Shown here one piece after another: positions 1 to 8,823 of a stretch of DNA of 64,000 bases (position 1 is its first letter; each line of letters opens with the position of its first letter). A model generated the notes under the pieces. It ran no database searches. It saw only the letters and a list, made by a program, of their open reading frames with translations, and was not told the DNA's origin. The DNA comes from Metaruminococcus_A sp050943475 (GTDB lineage Bacteria > Bacillota > Clostridia > Oscillospirales > Ruminococcaceae). A program made the translations under genes and the position numbers. The DNA lies in NCBI GenBank assembly GCA_050943475.1, contig JBMNPF010000008.1:70821-134820 (forward strand), given 5' to 3'.

Positions 1-1
1 C

Positions 2-409
2 CGCGATTTATTGACCGGTTACCTGTTAAAAAACAGTGCTGACAATTTGGTCACCGTTTCAGACAATCCCTTTGCAGACGCCAAAAAAATCCGGACGGAG
101 TACCGTGTCGTGGATACCCGCGGCGATTACTCCCTTTTGGACGTCAACCTGTTGACCGGGCGCACCCACCAGATCCGTGCCCATCTCGCCCATATTGGCC
201 ATCCCATTCTGGGCGACGGAAAATATGGAATCAACCGCGCAGATAAAAAATTGGGCTACAAATATCAGGCATTGTGCTCCTATTGGCTTTCTTTTGATTT
301 TCAAACCGACGCCGGAGCCTTGAACTCATTGAAAGGCCGCAGTTTTGAATTAAAACAGATTTGGTTCCGGGACGATTTTTACAATGGACGGCTATCTTAC
401 GGAAATTGA
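2..409 (+). CDS. RluA-family RNA pseudouridine synthase, C-terminal part (5' end outside window)
   Basis: Reading frame open from the left edge, so the N-terminus and probably the catalytic-Asp segment lie outside the window. About 135 residues remain. The segment GRTHQIRAHLAHIGHPILGD is the conserved motif near the C-terminus of RluA/RluC/RluD-type enzymes, which isomerise uridine to pseudouridine in 23S rRNA or tRNA. The gene ends 59 bases before the next start on the same strand, with no clear terminator between, so co-transcription with the phosphoglycerate mutase is possible. Family is clear; the exact subtype (RluA, C or D) and target site cannot be decided from the fragment. Confidence 0.85.
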   Translation, partial: RDLLTGYLLKNSADNLVTVSDNPFADAKKIRTEYRVVDTRGDYSLLDVNLLTGRTHQIRAHLAHIGHPILGDGKYGINRADKKLGYKYQALCSYWLSFDFQTDAGALNSLKGRSFELKQIWFRDDFYNGRLSYGN

Positions 410-468
410 AAAACGCCTTCAAATATGTTAAAATTAAATTAATACATACCATTATGGGAGAGGATTTC

Positions 469-1677
469 ATGAAGTACGTTGTTTTGCTGTGCGACGGCAT
501 GGCGGATTATCCTTGTGAAGAACTAAACGGTAAAACCCCCATGCAGGCAGCTTACAAGCCGAATATGGATGCACTGGCCGCCCATGCAGAGGTTGGCCTT
601 GTCAAGACCGTGGCAGACAGTCAATCGCCGGGAAGTGACGTCGCTAACCTTTCGGTCATGGGCTATGACCCGGAACTTTACTATGCCGGGCGCTCGCCTT
701 TGGAAGCGGCGAGCATTGGCATCCCGCTGAAAACGACCGATGTTGCCATGCGCTGCAACCTGGTTACTTTGTCAACTGAACCGGCGTATGAAGAAAAAAC
801 AATGGAGGATTACTGCGGCGGCGATATTGGCACGGATGAAGCAGCAGAGCTCATTCAAACGCTTGCCGAGCATTTTAACAACGATGAATTTCGTCTTTAT
901 ACCGGTTTCAGTTACCGGCATTGCCTTGTCTGGGACAACGGCTTGGATGACATTCTCCCACTGACTCCGCCCCACGATATTTCCGGGCGCGTCATCGGCG
1001 AATACCTGCCGTCAAACCCCAATGCGGCGAAACTGCTCGCTATGATGAAAAAAAGTTACGAAATCCTGAACAATCATCCGGTTAACCGCAGCCGGATTGA
1101 ACGCGGGCTGCGTCCGGCCAACTCCATGTGGCTGTGGGGCAATGGCCGTTACAAGCCGCTTCCCTCTTTCCAGGAACAGTTTGGGCTGAAAGGAGCTGTC
1201 ATTTCGGCGGTTGATCTCATCAAAGGCATTGGAAAACTGAGCCAGATGGATGTTATCAATGTCCCCGGTGCGACGGGATACATCGACACCAATTTTGAAG
1301 GCAAAGCCGAGGCCGCGATTGAGGCGCTGAAAAACCACGATTTTCTCTACCTCCATGTAGAAGCGCCGGATGAATGCGGCCACCGCAATGAACTTGCCAA
1401 CAAGGTGAAATCCATTGAGCTGATTGATGAAAAAATCCTCGCTCCGGTATTGGAGGCGCTCAAGGAATATGGCGATTTTAAGGTGATGGTTCTCCCGGAT
1501 CATCCAACGCCGATTTCCACCCGCACCCATGCGCGGGACGCGGTTCCTTATTTTATCTATCAGCATTCCAACGCCAACCGTCAAACGGCATATTCGTTCG
1601 ATGAAAAAGGTGCATCGAAAAGCAGCGTTTTCATCAAACACGGTCCGGATATTATGAAACATTTTCTGGAAGATTAA
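469..1677 (+). CDS. ApgM-type 2,3-bisphosphoglycerate-independent phosphoglycerate mutase (or 'proposed homoserine kinase' relative)
   Basis: 402 residues of the alkaline-phosphatase superfamily. The start at 469 follows GGGAGAGG and gives the N-terminus MKYVVLLCDGMADYP, where the Asp of LCDGMAD is the expected first metal ligand. An upstream in-frame extension to 361 has no such site. The catalytic-Ser region is DSQSPGSDVANLSVMGYDP (about residues 45-65). Later metal-site segments are HVEAPDECGHRNE and LPDHPTPISTRTHARDAVPY. The archaeal-like short form interconverts 3- and 2-phosphoglycerate in glycolysis. A bacterial sub-branch of the same family has been proposed to act as homoserine kinase, and no threonine-pathway gene is adjacent here to support that. 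Confidence 0.85.
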   Translation: MKYVVLLCDGMADYPCEELNGKTPMQAAYKPNMDALAAHAEVGLVKTVADSQSPGSDVANLSVMGYDPELYYAGRSPLEAASIGIPLKTTDVAMRCNLVTLSTEPAYEEKTMEDYCGGDIGTDEAAELIQTLAEHFNNDEFRLYTGFSYRHCLVWDNGLDDILPLTPPHDISGRVIGEYLPSNPNAAKLLAMMKKSYEILNNHPVNRSRIERGLRPANSMWLWGNGRYKPLPSFQEQFGLKGAVISAVDLIKGIGKLSQMDVINVPGATGYIDTNFEGKAEAAIEALKNHDFLYLHVEAPDECGHRNELANKVKSIELIDEKILAPVLEALKEYGDFKVMVLPDHPTPISTRTHARDAVPYFIYQHSNANRQTAYSFDEKGASKSSVFIKHGPDIMKHFLED

Positions 1678-1771
1678 GGGCCTTTCTGGTGTTATTCCCC
1701 TCTCAATCAAAATCAGCATTGGCAGAGAGCTGTAATTCACCGAGAGGTGTTCCTGGTCATTCAAAAACAAG

Positions 1772-1803
1772 AAAGCTGGATGCAGTTTGCATCCAGCTTT
1801 TTT
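1772..1803. terminator. Bidirectional intrinsic terminator
   Basis: Perfect 13-bp stem (1772-1784 with 1788-1800), three-base loop, T-run on the plus strand and a T-rich tract on the minus strand. It separates the phosphoglycerate mutase from the convergent TSCPD/malic-enzyme operon. Nothing else is seen in 1678-1851. Confidence 0.85.
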
Positions 1804-1851
1804 ATAATAATAAATCGAACAACTGCAAAAGCTATAGGAAAAGTCGATGCT

Positions 1852-2100
1852 TTACAGTTCGGCCGAACGCAACGCCTCTGCAAATTGCGCCGGACAGGAG
1901 GTATCCTTCATGCCGCATTTAATATCGGAGAGTTTTTCAATCAACTCGTCCGCTGACTTTCCAACCGCAAGAGCCGAAATCCCCTGTAGATTTCCATTGC
2001 ACCCACCTAAAAAGTTTACCGAGGTGACAATGTTGTTTTCGTCAATCTCTATTGTAATTTTGCGCGAGCAAACGCCATGTGGTGTGTATTCAACGGTCAT
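1852..2100 (-). CDS. TSCPD-domain protein (TIGR03905 type), 82 aa
   Basis: Small single-domain protein with the Cys pattern of the TSCPD family: GVCSRKI (about residue 11), GGCNGNLQGI (about 33) and a C-terminal CGMKDTSCPAQFAEAL containing the name-giving TSCPD-like stretch. The same domain is found at the C-terminus of some class II ribonucleotide reductases, but the stand-alone protein has no established function. It starts 7 bases after the malic-enzyme stop, so it is the last gene of the PHP - malic enzyme - TSCPD operon and is followed by the terminator at 1772-1803. The conserved cysteines suggest metal binding, which is inference. Confidence 0.8.
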   Translation of the reverse strand: MTVEYTPHGVCSRKITIEIDENNIVTSVNFLGGCNGNLQGISALAVGKSADELIEKLSDIKCGMKDTSCPAQFAEALRSAEL

Positions 2101-2107
2101 ACCGTTC

Positions 2108-3274
2108 TCATTCCCCTTTCGTTTTCATTCCAATATCATAGACCGCTTTCGCTACGCTCGGCGCAACCTGTTTGTTGAAAGCATCCGGTAGAATGTAATC
2201 CGGACGAAGCTCTTCCTCCGGAATGATGGAAGCAATTCCATATGCCGCCGCCAGTTTCATTTCGTCGGTAATATCCTTCACCCGCGCCTGAAGCGCACCT
2301 TTAAAGATACCAGGGAAAGCAAGTACATTATTAATTTGGTTTGGATAGTCGCTGCGGCCGGTACCGACAATAAAGGCACCGCCCTTGATGGCGTCCTCCG
2401 GCATAATTTCCGGCGTCGGATTTGCCATTGCAAAGATAATTGGTTTTTCCGCCATTGTCGAAACCATTTCCGAGGTGACCAGATTTGGACGTGAAACACC
2501 CAAAAAGGCATCCGCGCCGTTCAGCGCATCCGCAAGGGTACCTTTTTTGCCGGTGTGGTTCGTCACCTTTGCCAGTTCCTGCTGGGCTTCATTGAGCCCT
2601 GGGGCGCCTTCATAAATAATGCCATTAATGTCACAAAGGATTAAATCCTTCAATCCGGCCATCAGCATCAGTTTTGCAACTGCAATACCAGCGGCACCCG
2701 CACCATTGATGACCAGGGTCATCTCAGAAAGCGGTTTACCTGCAAGTTTTGCGGCATTAATCAAGGCGGCAAGCGCAACAATTGCAGTACCGTGCTGGTC
2801 GTCGTGGAAAACCGGGATATCCAGTTTTTCCTTTAGGCGCGCCTCAATTTCAAAGCAGCGCGGAGCCGCAATGTCTTCCAGGTTAATACCGCCGAAAGAG
2901 GGGGCAATCAGGCTGATGGTCTGCACAATTTCATCGACGTTTTTGGAAGCAACACAAAGCGGAAAAGCGTCTACATCGGCAAACGCCTTAAAGAGCGCAC
3001 ATTTACCCTCCATTACAGGCATTGCAGCGGATGGACCAATATCTCCAAGGCCGAGAACCGCAGTACCATCGGTAATAACGGCAACCAGATTTCCTTTACG
3101 AGTTAACTCATAGACCTTCTCTGGATCCTTTTCAATTTCCAGACAAGGCTGTGCAACTCCCGGAGTATACGCGACCGAAAGCTCTTCTTTATTGGTAATC
3201 GGCGCGCGGGAAACAACCTCAATTTTTCCATGCCATTCTTCATGGGCCCGGACGGCCTTTTCTTTGATGTCCAT
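2108..3274 (-). CDS. NAD(P)-dependent malic enzyme, short bacterial type
   Basis: 388 residues, the usual length of short malic enzymes, which oxidatively decarboxylate malate to pyruvate and CO2 in the cytoplasm. The catalytic Tyr lies in VAYTPGVAQPC (about 35). The substrate and metal region has TDGTAVLGLGDIGPSA, the Lys of MEGKCALFKAF, and the Asp-containing GGINLEDIAAPRCFEIE and FHDDQHGTAIV. The Rossmann fingerprint is INGAGAAGIAVAKL (about 188). The ATG overlaps the stop of the upstream PHP gene (TAATG), so translation is probably coupled, with AAGGAGA as ribosome site. Cofactor preference (NAD or NADP) was not decided by eye. Confidence 0.93.
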   Translation of the reverse strand: MDIKEKAVRAHEEWHGKIEVVSRAPITNKEELSVAYTPGVAQPCLEIEKDPEKVYELTRKGNLVAVITDGTAVLGLGDIGPSAAMPVMEGKCALFKAFADVDAFPLCVASKNVDEIVQTISLIAPSFGGINLEDIAAPRCFEIEARLKEKLDIPVFHDDQHGTAIVALAALINAAKLAGKPLSEMTLVINGAGAAGIAVAKLMLMAGLKDLILCDINGIIYEGAPGLNEAQQELAKVTNHTGKKGTLADALNGADAFLGVSRPNLVTSEMVSTMAEKPIIFAMANPTPEIMPEDAIKGGAFIVGTGRSDYPNQINNVLAFPGIFKGALQARVKDITDEMKLAAAYGIASIIPEEELRPDYILPDAFNKQVAPSVAKAVYDIGMKTKGE

Positions 3275-4125
3275 TACTTTGTCGTCTCCTTATATTTTGC
3301 TGATATTTTAAACAACTGATCCAAAGCGTCTTTGTGGACGCACCGGCTCCCGAGGTAGCTCTGATCGGTTGAAGAATACATCCCGTGAAAGTCTGAACCG
3401 CCAGTTACCAGCAGTCCATGTGTTTCTGCCAGGGCAAGCGCTTCTTTGGAATCCTCTTCACTGTTGCGCGGGTGATAAACCTCTATGCCATCCAGCAAGT
3501 TCTTTTCAACCAATTCATGCATTAGGTCAGCCGACTGGTAGACGGTAGGATGCGCAAGCACCGCAATCCCCCCCGCCTCATGAATGGCGCCAAGCACTTC
3601 ATAAACATCAGGATAACGGTAAGAAACCAGGCAGCTTCCTGTTTTGCGGTTAAAGAGTTCATAGAACAAATCGCCATAAATAGAGGTTGTGTAACCAGCA
3701 TCAAACAATGCACGCATAATATGCTGTTTATAAATACAGTTGGAACTAGAGGAATACTTGGTAATGGATTCCGGCGTAATGGGATATTTTTTCATCACAA
3801 GCTTGGCCATTTCATTCCCGGCCTTTTTGCGGGACTCATTGGCGCGGATACACAACCCCTCCAAACGATCCGGCTTCAGCGGCAGGTAGCACAGAATGTG
3901 TACCTTTCGGTTGCGCACTTCATCGTAGCCCGAAAATTCCACACCCGGAATCACATTAATTCCATAGCGCTCCGCCAATATTTTCGACCTTGAAAAAGAA
4001 GCCATCGTATCATGGTCGGTCAAAGAGATAAAATCAAGGCCTATGCGCTTTGCAAGCGCAATAACATCCTCAATTCCCTCCGAACCATCGGATAATTTTG
4101 TGTGACAATGCAAATCGCCTTTCAC
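3274..4125 (-). CDS. PHP-domain phosphoesterase
   Basis: 283 residues beginning MKGDLHCHTKLSDGS, the first metal-binding motif of the polymerase and histidinol phosphatase (PHP) domain. It continues with FISLTDHDTM (about 34-43), VIPGVEFSGYDEVRNRKVHIL, AVLAHPTVY (about 195) and the C-terminal GGSDFHGMY. Stand-alone PHP proteins of this COG0613 type hydrolyse small phosphorylated substrates, for example 3',5'-nucleoside bisphosphates or 5'-phosphates of oligonucleotides. The actual substrate here is unknown. The start is GTG preceded by GGAG at about 10 bases. It is first in a three-gene operon and overlaps malic enzyme by one base. Confidence 0.85.
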   Translation of the reverse strand: MKGDLHCHTKLSDGSEGIEDVIALAKRIGLDFISLTDHDTMASFSRSKILAERYGINVIPGVEFSGYDEVRNRKVHILCYLPLKPDRLEGLCIRANESRKKAGNEMAKLVMKKYPITPESITKYSSSSNCIYKQHIMRALFDAGYTTSIYGDLFYELFNRKTGSCLVSYRYPDVYEVLGAIHEAGGIAVLAHPTVYQSADLMHELVEKNLLDGIEVYHPRNSEEDSKEALALAETHGLLVTGGSDFHGMYSSTDQSYLGSRCVHKDALDQLFKISAKYKETTK

Positions 4126-4175
4126 GGGAAATCAACTCCATTCTACCCAGAAAAATAACCTCGTATCCCCCGTTG

Positions 4176-5102
4176 TCAAGACACGGTTTTGCCGCCGCGC
4201 CCCTCTGTTTTAATTGTCAATTCCGATTTTGGTTCAAGCGTACCTAAGTCGGTAAAAATAGGCTCGTCCTCTTCTTCCTCCCATGTATCGCCAAACACAT
4301 TGGTTTTACGCGCTTCCGGATGAGCTTCATAGTAAGGATCAACCAACAGCCGCTTTACATGCGGGAAGGAATTGAACACTACAATAAAACCGATTAGCGA
4401 CGCATAAAAAAGTGGCGTAAAAATGGCCACAAAGGCAAGGAGAAAATCCAGTGGAATAAACAAAAACGGGATAATCACCAATACAAATATAAAAAAGGTG
4501 GTAATGAGGTTCGTTTTAATTGCCGCCAGCGTTAAAATCAAAGAATTTTTGATGAGCTGGGGAATTCTCAAATCGAGAGTAATCATCATGAGATAAATGT
4601 AGTAGTGCATATTCAAAACAATAATCGCCACTGCAACATAAAGAATCAGCAGGACGTACTGAAATGCGCCCTGGTCAAACTGAAGCAGTGAAAAATGCAC
4701 GCTTACCCCTACAATGGTGAGCACAATTGCATCAAGGCAGGAAAAAAGCAAAGACTGTTTGAAATTGTTTTTCATGTACTCAATAAAATCATGCCAAATG
4801 AACACCGGGCGTTCAAGCGAAAGCTGCCGAAGCAAATAGGTAAATCCGCAGGTCGGCGGACCCATCAGCGCAATGCCGAACACAATGCCGAGAAAACTGA
4901 GCGAGCCCGGAATGAACATAAACCCAAGAACCGCTACAGCAACGGAAGGCAACATGAACAGGGCATAAAGAAGATTAATATACATTAACCGTCCAAATTT
5001 ACGAAAATAAAGCTCAAAAAAACGGAACAGCCTCTTCTTTTCCATCCTGTTTTTATCGACACCAGGGCCAACCTTTGTGTTCCCTAAAAAACCAAACGCC
5101 AA
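4176..5102 (-). CDS. DUF624/YesL-family integral membrane protein
   Basis: About 308 residues. The N-terminal FLGNTKVGPGVDKN followed by a basic stretch and FFELYFRKFGRLMYINLLY is typical of DUF624/YesL proteins. Several hydrophobic segments follow (about residues 45-75, 115-175, 185-240). The C-terminal 60 residues are hydrophilic and acidic. The family often sits beside sugar ABC transporters or regulators, but its role is unproven and no such partner is adjacent here. I prefer the TTG at 5100-5102, with AGAGGA 9 bases upstream. A TTG at 5118-5120 would give 6 more residues but would contain that ribosome site. An isolated gene: 112 bases separate it from spoIIM. Confidence 0.8.
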   Translation of the reverse strand: MAFGFLGNTKVGPGVDKNRMEKKRLFRFFELYFRKFGRLMYINLLYALFMLPSVAVAVLGFMFIPGSLSFLGIVFGIALMGPPTCGFTYLLRQLSLERPVFIWHDFIEYMKNNFKQSLLFSCLDAIVLTIVGVSVHFSLLQFDQGAFQYVLLILYVAVAIIVLNMHYYIYLMMITLDLRIPQLIKNSLILTLAAIKTNLITTFFIFVLVIIPFLFIPLDFLLAFVAIFTPLFYASLIGFIVVFNSFPHVKRLLVDPYYEAHPEARKTNVFGDTWEEEEDEPIFTDLGTLEPKSELTIKTEGRGGKTVS

Positions 5103-5214
5103 CGATAAACATCCTCTCAAATTTGATACTTAACAGATTTATTATCCTAAAAAGAACAACCTTTGTCAATAAAATCGGCAACTTATTTATAAAAAGTATA
5201 CAATTTTACCGCGA

Positions 5215-5853
5215 TTACAGCTGAATAATTGATGAAAATAGGAAATTAATGGCAGAATCAAGCGCCGATATCAACAAAATCAACAGCAAATAAAAAGCGT
5301 ATTTGGCACAATAGACTTTCAAAGTTTCACCAGACGCCGCCGTTCCCAACTTGGGAAAGATAGAGGCCAGAAACAGATTTGAGAACTGTATGGAATCCTT
5401 GAGCGCTGCAATCATTACAAAGGTAAAAAGCACCGCAGCCGGCACAATGAATACCATACAGTACAAAACACCTCCAGCCTGATGATGCGTATAAATATTA
5501 CCCATGGCCAGTCCAAGTCCAAAACCACGAAACAACATAATAAACACACTGAAAGGCTGCCCAAGCGCAAAAAAGCCAAGCAAAAAAGCCGCGCCGAGAT
5601 AAAGCCCATTGGTTGACAAACTGGACAAAAACGTGGATATAATGGACTGTTCTCCCCTGTTTGAAATGTATTCCTGCGTCAAAAAAGAAAGCTTATCCTG
5701 CAAGGTCTGGTCGGCCTGAGACATTAATACAGAGCCATACAGCAGGGCAACCAAAAAAGCGGCCAGCAAAATAGTTGTCAATCGGTTTTGCTTCATCATT
5801 CGCTTTACCGAAACAAAAGCGGGTACATGCATCTCATCGCTTGTCCGGGTCAT
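5215..5853 (-). CDS. spoIIM: Stage II sporulation protein M homologue
   Basis: 212 residues with a short cytoplasmic N-terminus and about five hydrophobic segments (about 25-45, 75-95, 100-125, 130-155, 185-208). This layout and the C-terminal hydrophobic pair match SpoIIM. In Bacillus, SpoIIM with SpoIID and SpoIIP dissolves septal peptidoglycan so that the mother-cell membrane can engulf the forespore. The start at 5853 is chosen because GAGGAGGTG lies directly upstream, and a longer version would begin inside that site. It is downstream of proC with a 66-base gap that contains an imperfect palindrome (CATATAC...GTATATG). In other clostridia spoIIM is not always near spoIID/P, which are absent here. 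Confidence 0.82.
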   Translation of the reverse strand: MTRTSDEMHVPAFVSVKRMMKQNRLTTILLAAFLVALLYGSVLMSQADQTLQDKLSFLTQEYISNRGEQSIISTFLSSLSTNGLYLGAAFLLGFFALGQPFSVFIMLFRGFGLGLAMGNIYTHHQAGGVLYCMVFIVPAAVLFTFVMIAALKDSIQFSNLFLASIFPKLGTAASGETLKVYCAKYAFYLLLILLISALDSAINFLFSSIIQL

Positions 5854-5919
5854 AAAAACACCTCCTCGTCTCATATACCGAACGGTACAGTATATGCGGC
5901 AAGGAGGTTTGCTTATGAA

Positions 5920-6720
5920 TTAACTTTTGGAAAGCTCGTAGGCGCGCTTGGTACAGGCTTCACAGGCCGCCTGAACGGCGTCTTGCAGGCCATGCTCCCG
6001 AAGCTGATCGAGGCCGGCGATGGTTGTGCCTCCCTTTGAGCTCACCATCGCAATTAAATCGTCAATGGATTTTCCGGAATGAAGCATCATCTCCGCAGAA
6101 CCAATCAGGGTCTGACAGAATAAGCGCAGGGCCGCATTGGCATCAATGCCAACCGAAACCGCGTACTCCACAAAGCCTTTCGCATAAAGATAAATAAACG
6201 CCGGACTGCTGCCATTGACCGCAATGATTTCCTTCATCTGGTTTTCCGGGATCACCGCAATTTCACCGCTTGCACGAAAAATATCGCAGACGGCAGAAAA
6301 CTCCGCATCACTGGTCGGCGCAACCTGCGCAAGCGCCGAAGCACCATATCCGAGAAGCAAGGGCGTATTTGGCATAACCAGCACCACCTTGCATTCTCCC
6401 CCCAAAAAGCTTTGGATGTACTCCGCCGTAATTCCGGCCGCAATTGAAACTACGACTGTATGCAGTGAAAACAGCGGTTTTATCTGTTTAAGGGCTTCTT
6501 CAAAGTTTTGCGGCTTGATGGAGAGAAACAAAAAATCCGCATCCGAAACCACATCTTCCAAGGTTCCTGCACGAACGCCAGAAGCCGAAAGCTCCTCCGC
6601 TTTTTCACGCATAACGTCATAGGCGTGAAGCTCATAGGCCGAAGCGTCTTTACTTCCGCAGATCCCTTTTATAATGGCTGTCGCCATATTGCCCGCCCCG
6701 ATAAACGAAACCTTTTTCAT
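5920..6720 (-). CDS. proC: Pyrroline-5-carboxylate reductase
   Basis: 266 residues, standard length for ProC, which reduces delta-1-pyrroline-5-carboxylate to proline with NAD(P)H in the last step of proline synthesis. The Rossmann motif FIGAGNMATAIIKG is at residues 6-19, the family segment VMPNTPLLLGYG at about 113-124, and the C-terminal signature SSKGGTTIAGLDQL at about 228-241. The start ATG at 6720 is 12 bases after the scfB stop, so it is probably in the same transcript as the SCIFF genes. No proA or proB is in the window. Confidence 0.95.
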   Translation of the reverse strand: MKKVSFIGAGNMATAIIKGICGSKDASAYELHAYDVMREKAEELSASGVRAGTLEDVVSDADFLFLSIKPQNFEEALKQIKPLFSLHTVVVSIAAGITAEYIQSFLGGECKVVLVMPNTPLLLGYGASALAQVAPTSDAEFSAVCDIFRASGEIAVIPENQMKEIIAVNGSSPAFIYLYAKGFVEYAVSVGIDANAALRLFCQTLIGSAEMMLHSGKSIDDLIAMVSSKGGTTIAGLDQLREHGLQDAVQAACEACTKRAYELSKS

Positions 6721-6732
6721 ACAAGCACTTCC

Positions 6733-8091
6733 TTAATCCGCCAGCGCGGCCTTCATCATGATGGCGCATTCCAAGCGTTTCTTTTCCAACTCACAGGAGA
6801 GTTTGTGGGACTTGAGTACATCTCCCGCGTACTGCAGGTTGTTGGCGTTACAGCCGCCGCTGCAATAGAATTTCGCCCAGCAATCTTTGCAATCGGTTTT
6901 GTTATAAACCGTTGTCTGGGAGAAATAATCCTTCATTTTAAAATTGAAAGAACCGTCGTGCAGATTGCCCATCTTCCATTCTTTCATACCGACGAATTGG
7001 TGACAGGGATAAATGTCTCCATCCGGGGTAACCGCAACATATTCGTTGCCGCAGCCACAGCCGCGCAGCCGTTTAATAGCGCACGGTCCCTGATCGAGGT
7101 CAAGCATAAAATGGAAAAAATTGATAGATTTCCCCGACTGTTTGATTTTAATGAGCTCCTTCGCGAGTTTTTCATACTCGGCAAAGATCACCGGAAAGTC
7201 TGCTTCGGTAATGGCGTAATCCTCGTCCGGATTGGAGACAACCGGCTCTACCGAGAGCTGGTCAAAGCCCTGTTCATAGAGGCTGAGCACGTCGTCGGCA
7301 AAATCGAGGTTGTATTTGGTAAAGGTACCCCGTGCATAGTACTGGTCGTGCCCACGTTTGTCCACAAATTTTTTGTATTTGTCAAGAATAATATCATAAC
7401 TGCCGCTGCCATTGATGCAGGGGCGCATCCGGTCGTTGACCTCGCGGCGCCCGTCAATGGAGAGGACAACGTTGGACATCTCCCGGTTGATGTAATCAAT
7501 CTTTGCATCATCCAAGAGCATGCCGTTGGTGGTGATGGTGAACCGAAACAGCTTGTTGTGTTCTTTTTCCAGCGAACGCGCATACTCTACAATTTGCTTA
7601 ACCACTTCAAAGTTCATCAGCGGCTCCCCGCCAAAAAAGTCCAGCTCCAGATTGTGACGCCCTTTGGATTTTTCAATTAAAAAATCAATGGCCTTTTTGC
7701 CAGTCTCAAAATCGAGCAGGCGGCGGCCTTCGCCAAAATCACCAGTAGAGGCAAAGCAGTACTTACACCGCAGGTTGCAGTCATGCGCCACATGCAGGCA
7801 CATCGCCTTGATAGGCGACGCCACCATTCGGTCGGCAAACTGCTCATAATCGTCGCTGGAAAAGAGAATACCATCCTGGTAGAGGGAATAAATCTCATCG
7901 TATGTTTCCAGCAATTCTTTTGAATCGAACTCGCTGGAGAGCGCAGCTAACGCCTCTTGGGGACATGCCTCTGTCAATGGTTCCGAGACATAATCAAGCA
8001 AGCGATAAGTGAGTTCATCCACAACATGAACGCCGCCACTGTTGACATCCAGCACGATATAGTAGCCGTTTTGGTAAAATTTATGTATCAT
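6733..8091 (-). CDS. scfB: SCIFF peptide maturase, radical SAM thioether-forming enzyme
   Basis: 452 residues. An N-terminal peptide-recognition-like region (about 1-85, beginning MIHKFYQNGYYIVLDV) is followed by the radical SAM motif CNLRCKYC (Cys105, 109, 112). A C-terminal SPASM-type domain has many cysteines (GCGCGNEYVAVTPDGDIYPC and later DCKDCWAKFYCSGGCNANN). These auxiliary 4Fe-4S sites are characteristic of enzymes that link Cys sulfur to the carbon of acceptor residues. The substrate gene scfA lies 91 bases upstream on the same strand, the standard arrangement across Clostridia. AAAGGAGA precedes the ATG. The product is a ranthipeptide of still unclear cellular role. Confidence 0.95.
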   Translation of the reverse strand: MIHKFYQNGYYIVLDVNSGGVHVVDELTYRLLDYVSEPLTEACPQEALAALSSEFDSKELLETYDEIYSLYQDGILFSSDDYEQFADRMVASPIKAMCLHVAHDCNLRCKYCFASTGDFGEGRRLLDFETGKKAIDFLIEKSKGRHNLELDFFGGEPLMNFEVVKQIVEYARSLEKEHNKLFRFTITTNGMLLDDAKIDYINREMSNVVLSIDGRREVNDRMRPCINGSGSYDIILDKYKKFVDKRGHDQYYARGTFTKYNLDFADDVLSLYEQGFDQLSVEPVVSNPDEDYAITEADFPVIFAEYEKLAKELIKIKQSGKSINFFHFMLDLDQGPCAIKRLRGCGCGNEYVAVTPDGDIYPCHQFVGMKEWKMGNLHDGSFNFKMKDYFSQTTVYNKTDCKDCWAKFYCSGGCNANNLQYAGDVLKSHKLSCELEKKRLECAIMMKAALAD

Positions 8092-8182
8092 GTTTTCTCC
8101 TTTAAAAATCAGGCTTTAAACAGAACGAAGCCGCCTGCCCGCGACCTGCGAGCAAGCGACTGCATATTTCCGCAACAACGGG

Positions 8183-8320
8183 TTATTTCTCGCACTTCTG
8201 ATTTGCAACCGTGCAGGACGTTTTGCAAGCAGACTGGCAGGAAGCCTGGCACTCGCCGCAGCCACCCTTTGCAGCAGTCTTTTTCAGATTTGCCTTGTTA
8301 AGCGTTTTGATGTGTTTCAT
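8183..8320 (-). CDS. scfA: SCIFF ranthipeptide precursor, 45 aa with six cysteines
   Basis: Reading 8320 to 8183 gives exactly 45 residues, beginning MKHIKTLNKANLKKTAAKGG and followed by a Cys-rich half with cysteines at positions 21, 24, 28, 32, 36 and 43. This is literally six cysteines in forty-five residues, the definition of the SCIFF family. The basic leader (1-18) is the part expected to bind the maturase. The Thr, Ser and Ala residues between cysteines in the core are candidate thioether acceptors. An AGGAGG ribosome site lies upstream. It sits between the TIGR04086 membrane protein and scfB, its conserved clostridial neighbourhood. A peptidase for leader removal is not seen nearby. 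Confidence 0.95.
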   Translation of the reverse strand: MKHIKTLNKANLKKTAAKGGCGECQASCQSACKTSCTVANQKCEK

Positions 8321-8341
8321 CCTGAAAAACCTCCTTACTTT

Positions 8342-8749
8342 TTAACGATATTTTCTCCGGCTGTTTACCCCCAGCACCCCGCCAATGCAGGATGACGCAG
8401 TTACAACCAGTATTTTCGAAAGACACTGCCACCCTAAACTGTCATATAAAATGATTGACAACAGCAACAACAAGAGAGAAATCAGCAAGCCGCAGGACAA
8501 ACCAACCTTTAAGCCATTCTTCCGAACGGATTTTGAAGAAAGGTACCCGCTGACAAATCCAGTCAGGATCAGCAAAAGCATGACAATCCCCGTTAAAATA
8601 ACTCCCGGAATATTCACCAGCGACATGATAAACGCAAACAAAGCGGCTAACGCAACCACAATCGCCAAAGCCGTAGCGGTGCCAATGCAGATGGAACGGG
8701 CAACGCCCGCCAAATTGCCGTTTTCTCTGGAATGTTTTTTTCGGGCCAT
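8342..8749 (-). CDS. TIGR04086-family small membrane protein
   Basis: 135 residues with a basic N-terminus (MARKKHSREN) and four predicted membrane segments (about 15-35, 40-65, 75-100, 108-130), ending NSRRKYR. Proteins of this size and topology between yajC and the SCIFF gene are the TIGR04086 family, named from that genomic association. No biochemical function is established. The ATG at 8749 has GAGGAGGA six bases upstream, whereas an in-frame TTG one codon earlier is less well placed. It is followed after 21 bases by scfA. A role in export or handling of the SCIFF product is an attractive guess with no direct evidence. Confidence 0.8.
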   Translation of the reverse strand: MARKKHSRENGNLAGVARSICIGTATALAIVVALAALFAFIMSLVNIPGVILTGIVMLLLILTGFVSGYLSSKSVRKNGLKVGLSCGLLISLLLLLLSIILYDSLGWQCLSKILVVTASSCIGGVLGVNSRRKYR

Positions 8750-8823
8750 CAAACATCCTCCTCACTCATACGATATTACATCCTATGAGCGAAAAGGTGT
8801 TCCTATTCAAAAGAAATGTGAAA

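Noticed and set aside
1012..1770. Minus-strand open frame of 252 codons
   Set aside because: Shadow of the phosphoglycerate mutase gene; it also runs through the terminator hairpin region.
6508..7680. Plus-strand open frame of 390 codons
   Set aside because: Antisense to scfB and proC, whose radical SAM and Rossmann motifs are unmistakable. The reverse product has no family features.
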